Origin: Mucilaginibacter sp.
GTDB lineage: Bacteria; Bacteroidota; Bacteroidia; Sphingobacteriales; Sphingobacteriaceae
NCBI GenBank assembly: GCA_028288025.1
Contig: JAQBOM010000022.1
Location: 52,494 to 116,493 of the forward strand
Direction of reading: 5' to 3'
DNA length: 64,000 nt
The translations under genes and the position numbers were made by a program. The notes under the pieces were generated by a model, which saw only the letters and a program-made list of their open reading frames with translations, had not been told where the DNA came from and made no database searches. This document shows, one piece after another, positions 17,318 through 26,382 of this stretch (position 1 is the first letter of the stretch; each line of letters begins with the position of its first letter).

Positions 17318-20300
17318 TCATTTAGCATTGAGTAGCTCAAAATAAGACTTTATTTTTAATTTATAATAAAAATTTATTGCAGGCGGTACAGTCCTTACCT
17401 GTTCGGTTTGTTTTTCTTTTAATTGCTTGTATTCCTGCAAGGCTTTTATGTATCCCGGAGGGGTTTCTTTACCAGCATGACTTTCGCGTTGCTGGTCCTG
17501 TTCGCGTTCCTGTTCAGCCTTTTCGGCTTCCAATAACCGGGTTTGAATTTGCTCCTGCCTTTTTAGGGCTTCCTCCGTTATGCGCTTGTTTACGAGATCG
17601 TGTTCAGTTTGTTCCATTTCCTTCGAAATTTTATCCAGGTTACCTAACCCGCCTCTCCCGTCTTTGTTTTCCTCTTTGTTTATTTGTTCGAGCGCCTGCC
17701 GTATCATCGCCTGCTGGCGGGCCAATCGCGCCATTTGCTCGCTCATGCCCCCGTTATTTCCGCTTTGGCTTTTGCCCTGGTTGCCCTGTTGCTGCAGCTG
17801 ATCGCGCGTCTTTTGCATGTTTTGATTCAATTGCTGCTGCATTTTAGACAATTGCGAAATTGACTGCTGCTTCCCCTTCCCCTTGCCGCTTTTGCCTTTC
17901 TTCATCATGTTTTGCAGCTGGTCAAGAGCCTCACTCAACATTAATGCCAAATTGTTCATCGCAGTCATGGCGTATTGTTGATTGCGGGTTGCTTCGGCCG
18001 TGCGTCGTTCGCCTAAATTTTCGAGCGCCTGGTCAATATGGTTGTTTATGCCCGCTACTTCCTGGTTTACCGTAGATTGAATTTGCGGGATACGCCTGCT
18101 CAGCGCGTATAAGCTATCTTCGGCAGTTTTGAGGTTGTCTTTTATATTTTTTTGGGTTTGAGCAAGCGCAATATAATTGGGATCGGAGGGGCTTGTGTTT
18201 TTAAAGGCCTGCATTGTCTTTTCCTGGCTGAACGAACTGTTAATAAGGTTTTTCAACAGTTGCCGTAGTTGTTGCGCATCAACAGTGTTTTGCGCTTCCT
18301 CGCCCTCCTGCTCCTTTTGCTCCATTTTATCTGCCAGTTGTTTCATTTGTTCAGCCGCCTGCTGCTGCGACTGTGCCGCTTTCGCGGGATTGTTTTTTTT
18401 CAATTCACCGGAGCTTTTATTCATCTGCTGCTCAATATTTTGCTCCTCCTTCTTCGGGTCCTCAAAATCCTGTTTGTGCTCGGCCTGTTCGTTTGTTTTT
18501 TGCAGGTCGTCAAGCGATTTTTTTATATCCTGGAAGTCGTTATTCAATTTTTGCTGCTCTTTATTCAACTCCTGGGGATTTGCACCTGCTTGTTTGGCCT
18601 GCTCTGCCAGTTTTTGCTGCTCTTTTGACAGCTGGTTAAGCTGGGTAACGTTTTGATTTAGCTTTTGTTCAAACTCCAGCTTTTTATATAGCTCCAGCAT
18701 CCGGTCAAGCTCCTTTTTTAAGGATTTATTGTCCTGCTGCATTTTCGACAATTCATCACGGGCGCCTTCTTTTTGCTCCTGTTGCAGCAACTCCTGCAGT
18801 TTTTGCAGCATTTCCTGCATTTTTGGATCAAGCACTTTATTCAGCAAGTCGTCCATTTGCTGCTGCTTTTCAGTTAGCTGCTTGTCATGCTGCTGGTTTT
18901 CCTTTCGGTTATATAAATTTTTCTTGTTATCACCCTGTATTTCTTTTACCAGGTCGTCCAATTCTTTCCGCTTTTGTAACAGGTCCTCGATTTGCTTTTT
19001 CTCATCAAACGACAAGGTGTTCTTGTTTAGTAAAAGCTGGTTAAGCTTTTGCGAGTCGTGCTCGACCTGGGCGGCGATCTTTATTGCCGATTCCATTTTT
19101 TGTTTAATAGCCTGCGTGCCGATATTTAGCTCATCATTTATCTCTTTTGCATCAGGAAGTTTTAAAGTGCGTTCGGGCGAGCGTACCTTTTTAGGGCCGT
19201 TTACGCCGTCGTTATCAGCCACCTCAAAATAATAAGTTACTTCTTCCCCGGGTTTTATGCCGAGGTCGTTCAGGTTCCAGAAATAAAAGAAATTGGCTTG
19301 CGTCTGGCTCAAATCCGCTTTCACCGGCTTGATAAATGTACGCTGAAGAGACTTGTCACTTCCGGCCTTCACCTGGTAGTGGAAAACCAATGATGAAAAC
19401 CCGTGATCGTCCTGTATCCTGCCATCAAAATACAACGATTTCATACTAACCGAATCATGTTTTTCCTGAACAGATACCGAAGGCGCTTCATCAGCTATCA
19501 CATTAATCCGGTAGCTTGCCGAATCGCCATGATTTACCAGCGTATTCCTCGGGGTGATTTTATAAACTGCGTTTTTATAAATTTTTTCGCGGTATTCAAA
19601 TACGTCCCCGGCGCTTAAACGGGCCGTATTTGTTTTGCCATTCATATCAAACTGCAAGCCTGTTGCGTGCTGTGTATGGAATGTCCAGTTAACCTGCGTT
19701 CCTGCAGGCACGGTCAGGTCACCCGCGTTTAAAAGCGTTTCACTTTTCTTATTCAGGTAGGCGGGAAAAGTTAGTTCGGCATCAAAGTGCAATAATGCCG
19801 GGCGGAGGTTAACTCTTATTTCGTACAGGACAGATGTGAAGCCATTTCCTGTGAGCTTAAAATAGGTGTTTTGCTGCAGGTTAGTAAACAGGTAATGAAA
19901 CCGGCTAATGTTCTCCTTGTCAAGCTTGAAGGTATTATTTGCGGTTTCGATGTAAACATCGGCCGGCAATTTGTTGCCTTCGAGTTTCAGGTCGAGTTTC
20001 AGGTCTTCGCCCTGTACAACCGATAAGGTTTGATTTTGAACAATAAATTTGAAAGGTGCCGCGGGCGCAAAATATTCATTATGCCTGATAAGCCTTTTGG
20101 TGCTTTCGGTTAACACCGAGGGTGCCGCAAAAGCGAGGATGCAAATTATACCCGCCGGGAAAATGGCCCATTTAAGGTACCTGGCATTTTCCCTGATGTT
20201 TATAGCCGACGGAAAGCTAACCGGTTTTAAGCCGTCTATTTTCTGGTCGATGCTGGCCTCTATCAATGCACGGTGCTGCGGGTCGTCGGCTGCCAGCTTT

Positions 20301-20653
20301 TTGAGCTGCAGGGTGTTGAGCAGCTTATCATTCACGTCATTAAAATGACGTCCGATTATTTCGGCCGCCTGGTCGTGTGTTAATGATTTGCCCACTTTAA
20401 GCCAAGCCAGTAAGGACGGGATGATTAGCCAGCAAACAAGGCCGGTATTAAGCGCGATAAAGAAATAAAACAACAACGTGCGGAGCCCGGGGCTAAAGTT
20501 TCCAAAATATTCACCAACGGCTATCACTACGTATGCCGAAAACAAACCCGCGCCTAAAAATATCAGCCCACGCAAAAAGTTATTGAAATAATATTTGCGG
20601 ATGAAGAGGTTAATCTTATCAATCAGGAGCTCATAGTTTCCGGCAGAATCCAT
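17318..20653 (-). CDS. DUF4175 family giant coiled-coil membrane protein
   Basis: The 1111-residue protein has two N-terminal membrane helices (about residues 34-55 and 59-82), a third near 155-175, a beta-rich region (about 190-500) and then a very long Gln/Lys/Glu-rich helical region (about 520-1000) with many heptad-like QQ and KK runs. This layout fits DUF4175, found mainly in Bacteroidota, of unknown function and probably periplasmic with a membrane anchor. It is the first gene of a same-strand run DUF4175, GHKL ATPase, ybeY, gpx. The glutamine-rich composition explains the many long antisense reading frames over it, which are not genes. Confidence 0.8.
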   Translation of the reverse strand: MDSAGNYELLIDKINLFIRKYYFNNFLRGLIFLGAGLFSAYVVIAVGEYFGNFSPGLRTLLFYFFIALNTGLVCWLIIPSLLAWLKVGKSLTHDQAAEIIGRHFNDVNDKLLNTLQLKKLAADDPQHRALIEASIDQKIDGLKPVSFPSAINIRENARYLKWAIFPAGIICILAFAAPSVLTESTKRLIRHNEYFAPAAPFKFIVQNQTLSVVQGEDLKLDLKLEGNKLPADVYIETANNTFKLDKENISRFHYLFTNLQQNTYFKLTGNGFTSVLYEIRVNLRPALLHFDAELTFPAYLNKKSETLLNAGDLTVPAGTQVNWTFHTQHATGLQFDMNGKTNTARLSAGDVFEYREKIYKNAVYKITPRNTLVNHGDSASYRINVIADEAPSVSVQEKHDSVSMKSLYFDGRIQDDHGFSSLVFHYQVKAGSDKSLQRTFIKPVKADLSQTQANFFYFWNLNDLGIKPGEEVTYYFEVADNDGVNGPKKVRSPERTLKLPDAKEINDELNIGTQAIKQKMESAIKIAAQVEHDSQKLNQLLLNKNTLSFDEKKQIEDLLQKRKELDDLVKEIQGDNKKNLYNRKENQQHDKQLTEKQQQMDDLLNKVLDPKMQEMLQKLQELLQQEQKEGARDELSKMQQDNKSLKKELDRMLELYKKLEFEQKLNQNVTQLNQLSKEQQKLAEQAKQAGANPQELNKEQQKLNNDFQDIKKSLDDLQKTNEQAEHKQDFEDPKKEEQNIEQQMNKSSGELKKNNPAKAAQSQQQAAEQMKQLADKMEQKEQEGEEAQNTVDAQQLRQLLKNLINSSFSQEKTMQAFKNTSPSDPNYIALAQTQKNIKDNLKTAEDSLYALSRRIPQIQSTVNQEVAGINNHIDQALENLGERRTAEATRNQQYAMTAMNNLALMLSEALDQLQNMMKKGKSGKGKGKQQSISQLSKMQQQLNQNMQKTRDQLQQQGNQGKSQSGNNGGMSEQMARLARQQAMIRQALEQINKEENKDGRGGLGNLDKISKEMEQTEHDLVNKRITEEALKRQEQIQTRLLEAEKAEQEREQDQQRESHAGKETPPGYIKALQEYKQLKEKQTEQVRTVPPAINFYYKLKIKSYFELLNAK

Positions 20654-21038
20654 AGATAAGCGCTAAATTACTTCTTGTAACGCAAATATAACGGTAATAA
20701 TATAACGAAGGGTTTTAGGGGGTCTTTTTAACGCGGATTACGGGTTGAATATTAAAACATTTACCATCGCCCACAACGGAGTTTGTTTTAAAAACTAAAA
20801 ATAAGGTGTTTTCACGGTGTACTGTGGTATAATTTATTCTACTTTTAGTAAAAGCTTTATTGTATCGTTTCAGAAAGCTGTTTCGTATTATATAATTGAC
20901 AGCGATAAATACAATGAAAGTTATTGGCAGACAATCAGGCAAATAATGAAAAGCAGTTCAAAATTCTCTTACGATAATATTGCTTATTAGAAAATAATTA
21001 GTATATCTTTATATAACCTAAAGTTAAACCTTTCCATC
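20654..21038. promoter_or_regulatory. Divergent upstream region of DUF4175 and a DUF6252-like lipoprotein gene
   Basis: This 385-base gap holds no gene I can support; an open frame of 75 codons at 20715-20942 on the minus strand has no recognisable protein features. On the plus strand, TTG at 20980-20982, a 21-base spacer and TATCTTTA at 21004-21011 resemble a Bacteroidota -33/-7 promoter, with A in place of the final G, placed 28 bases before the lipoprotein start. Confidence 0.35.
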
Positions 21039-21605
21039 ATGAAAATTCTCCGCTCAATTGCCGCGCTTATTTTTGGCTTAATTTTACTTTCAGCTTCTTG
21101 CAAGAAGAATAACGTTCAACCGCAAAGTGAGCTATCTAAACTGCCGCCAGCCACGCAAACAGGCGCCGATACGTTTGGCTGCCTGATAAACGGCCAGGCG
21201 TTTATACCGGGTGGTTCTTTGTTCTCCGGGTCACATAAGCAATGCAATTATATTTATACTGGCGGAGGTTATTATTTTACAATTTTAACAACTCACCAAG
21301 ACTATAATGGCTTGATAAAACAGGTTCAAGTTGAAACGGATTCGTTAACAATATCAGAGGGACAAACACTAATATTAAGACATTTATATCCGGGGCATGC
21401 AAATGCTGTCTATGCTTTTATAGGGGCCAATAACAATTTGAACTCATATTCCACTACAGATACAAGTTCGGGTCAGTTGACCATAACTAAATTTGACCAG
21501 GTAAATCAAATCGTTTCCGGCATATTTTATTTTAATGCGATCGGTGCGGCAGGCGACACCGTAAAGGTTACAGAAGGGCGCTTTGACATGCATTATACAA
21601 GATAA
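21039..21605 (+). CDS. DUF6252-like lipoprotein
   Basis: The 188-residue protein has a lipoprotein signal with lipobox LLSASC followed by KKN. FGCLINGQAFIPGG at the start of the mature part is typical of the DUF6252 group of Bacteroidota surface or periplasmic lipoproteins. The rest is predicted beta-rich. Function is unknown. It is followed after about 30 bases by the broken T9SS gene on the same strand, and the two may share a promoter at 20980-21011. Confidence 0.7.
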   Translation: MKILRSIAALIFGLILLSASCKKNNVQPQSELSKLPPATQTGADTFGCLINGQAFIPGGSLFSGSHKQCNYIYTGGGYYFTILTTHQDYNGLIKQVQVETDSLTISEGQTLILRHLYPGHANAVYAFIGANNNLNSYSTTDTSSGQLTITKFDQVNQIVSGIFYFNAIGAAGDTVKVTEGRFDMHYTR

Positions 21606-21636
21606 AATAATAAAACTTTAAACTAACCTTACACAT

Positions 21637-22424
21637 ATGAAATCAACGATTTTTAAGATACTTAAGGTACTATTATGCGGTATCGCCATGAACTTGCTGT
21701 TGGCCAGCAAAACAACTGCTCAATACATGGTAAATGGCAAAGAGGTGGACACCACTTTCAACAGCGCCATGAATCATATTTTCGGTACGCTGGATGCCAC
21801 CAGGATACCATACGGCCTCCTTCGTGATTATGCCATGGAGTTTAGAAATTTGGAAAATTTTAACGGCACGGCACTTGTCGACAGCAACAAAGTTGACAAA
21901 GGCGTATTCAGGCAAATTTACACTACGCTCGCTACCGCAAGAATGACGGCTTCAGCGTATGCCTCTTTGCCGAACCCGGGGGCGATCGATAGTCTTTGGT
22001 ACAACGCGCGGGTTCCCGGGCAGGTCACCTTAAGCGGGTTGTTTTATCAATACAGTTATCTGAGCCGTGCGGGACTGCTATCTACAATGGTTACGCCTAT
22101 AACACCACCTGCGGCGGGGGCGGCTATGCCAGCGTAAACCAGGCGGTTGTAATTTATCCAAACCCGGCTAACAGCTCAATGACGGTAACTAACAATAGTA
22201 TCCCCGCCGCTACGGATGTTTCGGGAAACCCCAATGGGAATGTTCCGCAATCTTATCAAATTGTAGTTTATAACGACAAAGGAAAGATCGTGAAATCTGC
22301 TAAAAATGAACACGGCAGTCCTGATGTTACAGTTTCAACAGGAGATATGCCCGACGGCAATTACTTTTTACATATTATACAGGGGAGCAATGTTGTTGAA
22401 AAGCAGGTGATGGTAAGGCATTAA
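21637..22424 (+). pseudogene. Broken or internally deleted T9SS-secreted protein gene
   Basis: Two overlapping frames together look like one gene. The first (21637-22137) has a signal peptide (GIAMNLLLASKTTAQ) and an N-terminal region (FNSAMNHIFGTLDATRIPYG, LLRDYAMEFRNLENFNGTAL) as I recall from large secreted Bacteroidota proteins. It loses sense after about 22060 and ends PPAAGAAMPA. The other frame picks up there with PCGTAIYNGYAYNTTCGGGG and then a type A T9SS sorting domain (VVIYPNPANSS to NYFLHIIQGSNVVEKQVMV), ending at 22424. The join could be a frameshift or, more likely, loss of a large central part plus a frame change. An assembly error is possible. Confidence 0.6.
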
Positions 22425-22446
22425 AATATTTGTTTCTATTCAATTC

Positions 22447-22482
22447 AGCCCTCTGTGAATTCAAATTCATCAGGGGCTTTTT
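22447..22482 (+). terminator. Intrinsic terminator after the T9SS remnant
   Basis: AGCCC-CTG-GAATT on the left pairs, with small bulges, with AATTC-CAG-GGGCT on the right, followed by a run of five T. It lies 23 bases after the stop codon of the T9SS domain frame. Confidence 0.6.
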
Positions 22483-22507
22483 ATGTGCATATTATCGCCG
22501 ATGCATG

Positions 22508-22539
22508 AGACTTACGAAGTTTTAAAACTTCGTAAGTCT
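22508..22539. repeat. Perfect 32-base palindrome
   Basis: AGACTTACGAAGTTTT is followed directly by its exact reverse complement, giving a 32-base palindrome with no loop. A shorter related stretch (AGAAGTTTTTAAAACTT) occurs at 51468-51484. This looks like a dispersed intergenic repeat; it has no T-tail of its own and is separate from the terminator just before it. Confidence 0.65.
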
Positions 22540-22564
22540 AACTTTAACCATCCTTTAACAATGA

Positions 22565-22605
22565 CGCCGGAATGATATTAGTCCGGCGAATTGGTTTTAT
22601 CTTTG
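22565..22605 (+). promoter_or_regulatory. Likely marR promoter with adjacent inverted repeat
   Basis: TATCTTTG at 22598-22605 matches the Bacteroidota -7 consensus TAnnTTTG and lies 33 bases before the marR start. Just upstream, CGCCGGA (22565-22571) and TCCGGCG (22582-22588) form a 7-base inverted repeat with a 10-base spacer, overlapping the expected -33 region. MarR proteins usually repress their own operon from such sites, so this is a plausible operator; binding is inferred. Confidence 0.5.
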
Positions 22606-22638
22606 TAAGGCAAACTAATAAGTTACCCTTACAATAAA

Positions 22639-23076
22639 ATGAATGTGAATAAAGACCTCCAGCTTGCCTCGGACCTGCGCACAGGAATTACCCGTTTGGT
22701 AAAAAAGTTAAGGAAGGAATCGCCCACGGGGCTGCAGCTTTCCATTACCGAGCGGTCGACACTTGCTTTATTATACCAGCATAAATCGCTACTGCCAAGC
22801 GAGCTTGCTGCTATGGAAATGATCACCAATCAATCCATGTCGCAGGTGCTTAATCATCTTTTTGAATTGGGGTTTATCACGCGTACCCCATCCGACACCG
22901 ACAAGCGAAAAGTTATTATATCCCTAACGTCAGAAGGCGAGCGAACATTGACCAGGGTGCGTAACGAGCGCGATGAATGGCTGGCCCGTGCAATAAACGA
23001 AACATGCACCCCCGCCGAACAAAATATACTTAACCAGGCCCTGGCGCCGCTAAACAAACTGGTTGATTTTAAATGA
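22639..23076 (+). CDS. MarR family transcriptional regulator
   Basis: A 145-residue winged-helix protein. The segment SLLPSELAAMEMITNQSMSQ, followed by VLNHLFELGFITR, forms the helix-turn-helix with its recognition helix, and DTDKRKVIISLTSEGE is the beta wing typical of MarR proteins. The effector is unknown. It lies 23 bases upstream of an MFS exporter gene on the same strand, the usual arrangement for a regulator that controls an efflux pump in response to a toxic small molecule. A candidate operator lies in its promoter region. Confidence 0.9.
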   Translation: MNVNKDLQLASDLRTGITRLVKKLRKESPTGLQLSITERSTLALLYQHKSLLPSELAAMEMITNQSMSQVLNHLFELGFITRTPSDTDKRKVIISLTSEGERTLTRVRNERDEWLARAINETCTPAEQNILNQALAPLNKLVDFK

Positions 23077-23099
23077 GCATGCAGGAGAAAGAATAATAG

Positions 23100-24377
23100 A
23101 TGACCACAGAAACAATAAAAAATTTCAGAACATTCCGGGCAGTCAAAAGCCGCAATTACAGATTATATTTAGCCGGACAATCCGTTTCATTAATAGGCAC
23201 CTGGATGCAAAAAACGGCGGTGAGCTGGGTTGTTTATACGCTAACGCATTCAACCTTTATGCTGGGCTTAACCTTGTTTGCGAGCCTGTTCCCCTCCTTT
23301 TTGTTTTCGCTGATCGGCGGTGTGGTTTCCGACCGGTATAACCGGTACAAGGTATTGCTTGCTACGCAAATAGCGTCGTTAATACAGGCGATGTTGCTGG
23401 CAGCCTTAATATTGTTTAAGCATTATGCGATATGGGAGATACTTGCGCTGAGCGTAATATTGGGCATAATTAACGCTTTTGACGTGCCTGCACGGCAGTC
23501 GCTGGTTTACGAGATGGTTGATGATAAAGCCGATCTGCCAAACGCGCTGGCGCTTAATTCGTCGATGGTTAACCTGTCGCGCATCATTGGCCCGGGCATA
23601 GCAGGCCTTGTTTTGGAAAAGGTGGGCGATGGCGCCTGTTTTTTACTGAATGCGTTAAGCTTCGTGGCGGTTATCGTATCGTTGTTAATGATGAAATTGC
23701 CTGCGTATATTAAAAAAGGGCACACTAAAAATGTTTTCGGCGAATTGAATGAGGGCTGGGCATATATTAAACAAACCCCGTCCATTGCCTTTGTGCTGAT
23801 CATGCTGGCGCTGGTCAGCTTGATGGTTTTGCCGTTCAGTACGCTGATCCCTTATTATGCCAAAGATGTTTTTAACGGGACGGCGTCGACTTTTGGTGTG
23901 ATTGACAGCTTTATTGGGCTTGGCGCATTTTCGGGGGCCATATTCCTGGCCTCTCAAAAAACAGGGGCCGATCTCAAAAAAATATTGTTCATCAACACAT
24001 TGATTTTTGGCGCAGGACTGATTTTGTTTTCGCACGAGCGCAGCTACCCGCTGGCTTTATTTTTTGTGACCGTAGCAGGGTTTGGAATGATGTCGCAAAT
24101 AACGGTCAGCAATACACTTATCCAAACCACCGTAGCGCCGAATATGCGGGGACGGGTTATCAGCTTCTACGCGATGGCGTTCTTTGGGATGCAGCCGCTG
24201 GGCGGGTTGCTAGTTGGGGCCATATCAAAATGGATCGGCACGACGGATACGTTAATGGGCGAGGGTATAGCGGCGCTATTGATCGCGCTATTGCACTGGC
24301 GGTACCTCCAGAAAGAGAAACTGAGAAAAGAGCAGGACTTGCTGGTAACCGATGAGCATCATTTACAAACTGTCTGA
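23100..24377 (+). CDS. MFS transporter (EntS/MFS_3-like exporter)
   Basis: The 425-residue protein has about 12 membrane helices. YRLYLAGQSVSLIGTWMQ near the N-terminus and FLFSLIGGVVSDRYNRYKVL (the MFS motif A loop, GG-SDR-NR) place it in the MFS_3 group with EntS-type exporters. INAFDVPARQSLVYEMV is a typical following motif. The substrate cannot be read from the sequence. Co-location with marR suggests drug or metabolite efflux under MarR control. Confidence 0.9.
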   Translation: MTTETIKNFRTFRAVKSRNYRLYLAGQSVSLIGTWMQKTAVSWVVYTLTHSTFMLGLTLFASLFPSFLFSLIGGVVSDRYNRYKVLLATQIASLIQAMLLAALILFKHYAIWEILALSVILGIINAFDVPARQSLVYEMVDDKADLPNALALNSSMVNLSRIIGPGIAGLVLEKVGDGACFLLNALSFVAVIVSLLMMKLPAYIKKGHTKNVFGELNEGWAYIKQTPSIAFVLIMLALVSLMVLPFSTLIPYYAKDVFNGTASTFGVIDSFIGLGAFSGAIFLASQKTGADLKKILFINTLIFGAGLILFSHERSYPLALFFVTVAGFGMMSQITVSNTLIQTTVAPNMRGRVISFYAMAFFGMQPLGGLLVGAISKWIGTTDTLMGEGIAALLIALLHWRYLQKEKLRKEQDLLVTDEHHLQTV

Positions 24378-24442
24378 TAAATTCTGATCTGCCGGCGGAT
24401 TTAATAATTCGTACATTCGATTTAGTTTTTAATCATCTGCTC

Positions 24443-25288
24443 ATGAAAATCTTCAAATTTATTATCCCCCTATTGTGCTGTGCTGTTACATTGAGTTTTA
24501 CAATCGCAGGAAAGGCAGACCGATGGCAACAGTTGTTTAACGGCAAGGACTTTTCCGGATGGGACACTTATATAGGCCCCGACCTTAACGATGCGGGTAA
24601 ACCCATTACGGGCACGCCAATAGGGCTGAACAATGATCCCCGCCATGTTTTTACCATAGTAAAGCAAAACGGCGAAAATATTATCCGCATTTCGGGGGAG
24701 AACTGGGGCGCTATATCAACCAAAAAGGAATATGAGAACTACCACCTGCAACTGCAGTTTAAGTGGGGGGATCTTTCGTGGGGGCAAAAAAAGGGCAAAA
24801 AGAAAGACAGCGGACTGCTGTATCATTCTGTTGGAAAATACGGCGCTGATTACGGCGCGTGGATGCGTTCGCAGGAATTCCAGGTTGAGGAGGGCAATTG
24901 CGGCGACTATTGGGGCGTTGCAGGCGGAATGGCGGATATACCCGTTATTAAAAAGTCTGAAACAGAATATGTCTACAGCCCCGGGGCGGCGCTCGCTGTT
25001 TTTAGCCAGGGCAGTAAACAGGGAAGGCACTGCATAAAGCAGGGCGACGGCGAGAACCCAACCGGCCAATGGAACACGCTCGACCTATATTGCCATGGTG
25101 ATACCAGCGTTCATATGGTTAATGGCAAGGTGATGATGATATTATACCACAACAGGCAGCTGGAAAACGGACAGGAATTGCCGCTTACCAAAGGAAAAAT
25201 TCAGATACAGTCGGAAGGCGCAGAATTGTATTACAAGCAAATAAGGATACAATCAATTGACCGGCTGCCTGCAGAGTTTGTTAAATAA
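24443..25288 (+). CDS. DUF1080 (3-keto-disaccharide hydrolase-like) secreted protein
   Basis: A signal peptide (IPLLCCAVTLSFTIAG) precedes a DUF1080 domain starting at WQQLFNGKDFSGWDTYIG, a hallmark of the family. The concanavalin-like domain covers the rest of the 281 residues, with KDSGLLYHSVGKYG and SQEFQVEEGNCGDYWG in its middle. Some family members cleave 3-keto-glycosides; many are uncharacterised. It is probably periplasmic. It is convergent with a GH10 xylanase gene 11 bases away, which fits a carbohydrate-related region, though they are not one operon. Confidence 0.85.
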   Translation: MKIFKFIIPLLCCAVTLSFTIAGKADRWQQLFNGKDFSGWDTYIGPDLNDAGKPITGTPIGLNNDPRHVFTIVKQNGENIIRISGENWGAISTKKEYENYHLQLQFKWGDLSWGQKKGKKKDSGLLYHSVGKYGADYGAWMRSQEFQVEEGNCGDYWGVAGGMADIPVIKKSETEYVYSPGAALAVFSQGSKQGRHCIKQGDGENPTGQWNTLDLYCHGDTSVHMVNGKVMMILYHNRQLENGQELPLTKGKIQIQSEGAELYYKQIRIQSIDRLPAEFVK

Positions 25289-25299
25289 TAACCTGTATA

Positions 25300-26382
25300 C
25301 TAGTTTTTCAATCCTTTCAAAAGGCTGTAATAGGCGGGCTTTTTTTTGTAATCCGCATCGAAAGGCAGTGGCCAGTCTTTGCGGTTAAAAAAAGCAGGTA
25401 TCCAACTGTCGTGATCGCTGAACTCCCAGGTGGTAATGCCATATTGCTGTGCGGCCGGAACAATAGCCCGGTATGTTTCGGCAATAAACTGGTATTTAGC
25501 CGCCTGGGCCAATTGAAGCGTGTCGGTGAAAACGATATTAGCTTTATTATTCGGGTTAACGGAAATATCCAGCTCTGATATATGGATCTTTAAACCGGTA
25601 GCAGCCAGCTTTTGTAATGCCGATGTGAGATTGTTATTCGAAACATTAATATCAGTATGCATTTGCATGCCGATACCGCTTATGGGTATCCCGCGCTGCT
25701 TCAGCTTGTTTACCAGCGATATCATTGAATCCAGCTTGGGCCCGTTCCATTCCTGCCCGTAATCATTATAGAACAAAAACGCGCCGGGGTCGGCTTCATG
25801 CGCGTATTGAAAGGCACGGGCTATATAATCAGGGCCGAGGTGCCTGCGCCAAATGCTGCCATCGCCGGTCTGAATGTCGTTATTTCGCAAGGCGCCATTG
25901 TTGTCCCTTATCGCTTCATTCACTACATCCCATGACGAGACTTTGCCTTTGAAATGGGCCGCCTCGGTTTGAATGTGAGTTTTAAAAAGGTTTTCCCAAG
26001 CCAGGGAATCACCGGAAAAACTGAGCACCCAGGCCGGCAGCGCCTGGTGCCAGATTAAGGTATGCGCGTGTACCCTGATATGGTACTGCAGGGCAAAATT
26101 TATAATATAGTCGCAAGCTGTATAATCTACATGCCCTTGCTGCTGCTCAATCTGGTCGAATTTAAATTCATAATCGGGCGTAAGGCTGTTATACTCTGTA
26201 ATAAATGTGCCCTGGTATACGTAATTGTTTTGAAGGCCGATTGAACTGATTGCTGCCCCAACAGGAAAGGAAGAGGCGGATTTTAAGTTTGCTATTTGCA
26301 CCGGCGGAGCAACAGCTTTCTTTTTACACGCCTGCAACAGCAGTATATTCAATAACAGGCCGATATAAAAACAATATTTCAT
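25300..26382 (-). CDS. Endo-1,4-beta-xylanase, GH10 family lipoprotein
   Basis: GH10 enzymes cleave xylan with retention using two glutamates. The acid/base is in SWDVVNEAIRD and the nucleophile in KIHISELDISVN. VHAHTLIWHQALPAWV is the typical substrate-site strand. The 360-residue protein has a lipoprotein signal (LLLQAC followed by KKK), so it is probably anchored at the cell surface or in the periplasm. It is a single catalytic module with no visible carbohydrate-binding domain. No SusC/SusD pair or other glycosidase is adjacent, so this is not a full polysaccharide utilisation locus. Confidence 0.92.
   Translation of the reverse strand: MKYCFYIGLLLNILLLQACKKKAVAPPVQIANLKSASSFPVGAAISSIGLQNNYVYQGTFITEYNSLTPDYEFKFDQIEQQQGHVDYTACDYIINFALQYHIRVHAHTLIWHQALPAWVLSFSGDSLAWENLFKTHIQTEAAHFKGKVSSWDVVNEAIRDNNGALRNNDIQTGDGSIWRRHLGPDYIARAFQYAHEADPGAFLFYNDYGQEWNGPKLDSMISLVNKLKQRGIPISGIGMQMHTDINVSNNNLTSALQKLAATGLKIHISELDISVNPNNKANIVFTDTLQLAQAAKYQFIAETYRAIVPAAQQYGITTWEFSDHDSWIPAFFNRKDWPLPFDADYKKKPAYYSLLKGLKN

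Noticed and set aside
18177..19232. Long cysteine- and serine-rich plus-strand frames over the DUF4175 gene
   Set aside because: They are antisense to the glutamine/lysine-rich coiled-coil region, whose codon bias creates long open frames on the other strand.
20715..20942. 75-codon open frame on the minus strand upstream of the DUF6252-like gene
   Set aside because: No signal peptide, domain or conserved motif, rare-looking composition, and it lies in an AT-rich divergent promoter region.
22447..22605. CRISPR-like or attenuator structure from the several hairpins before marR
   Set aside because: The hairpins are different from each other: a terminator, a loop-less palindrome and a short inverted repeat at the promoter. 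There are no regular spacers.
24443..26382. DUF1080 plus GH10 genes as a polysaccharide utilisation locus
   Set aside because: The two genes are convergent and there is no SusC/SusD pair, regulator or further glycosidase beside them.
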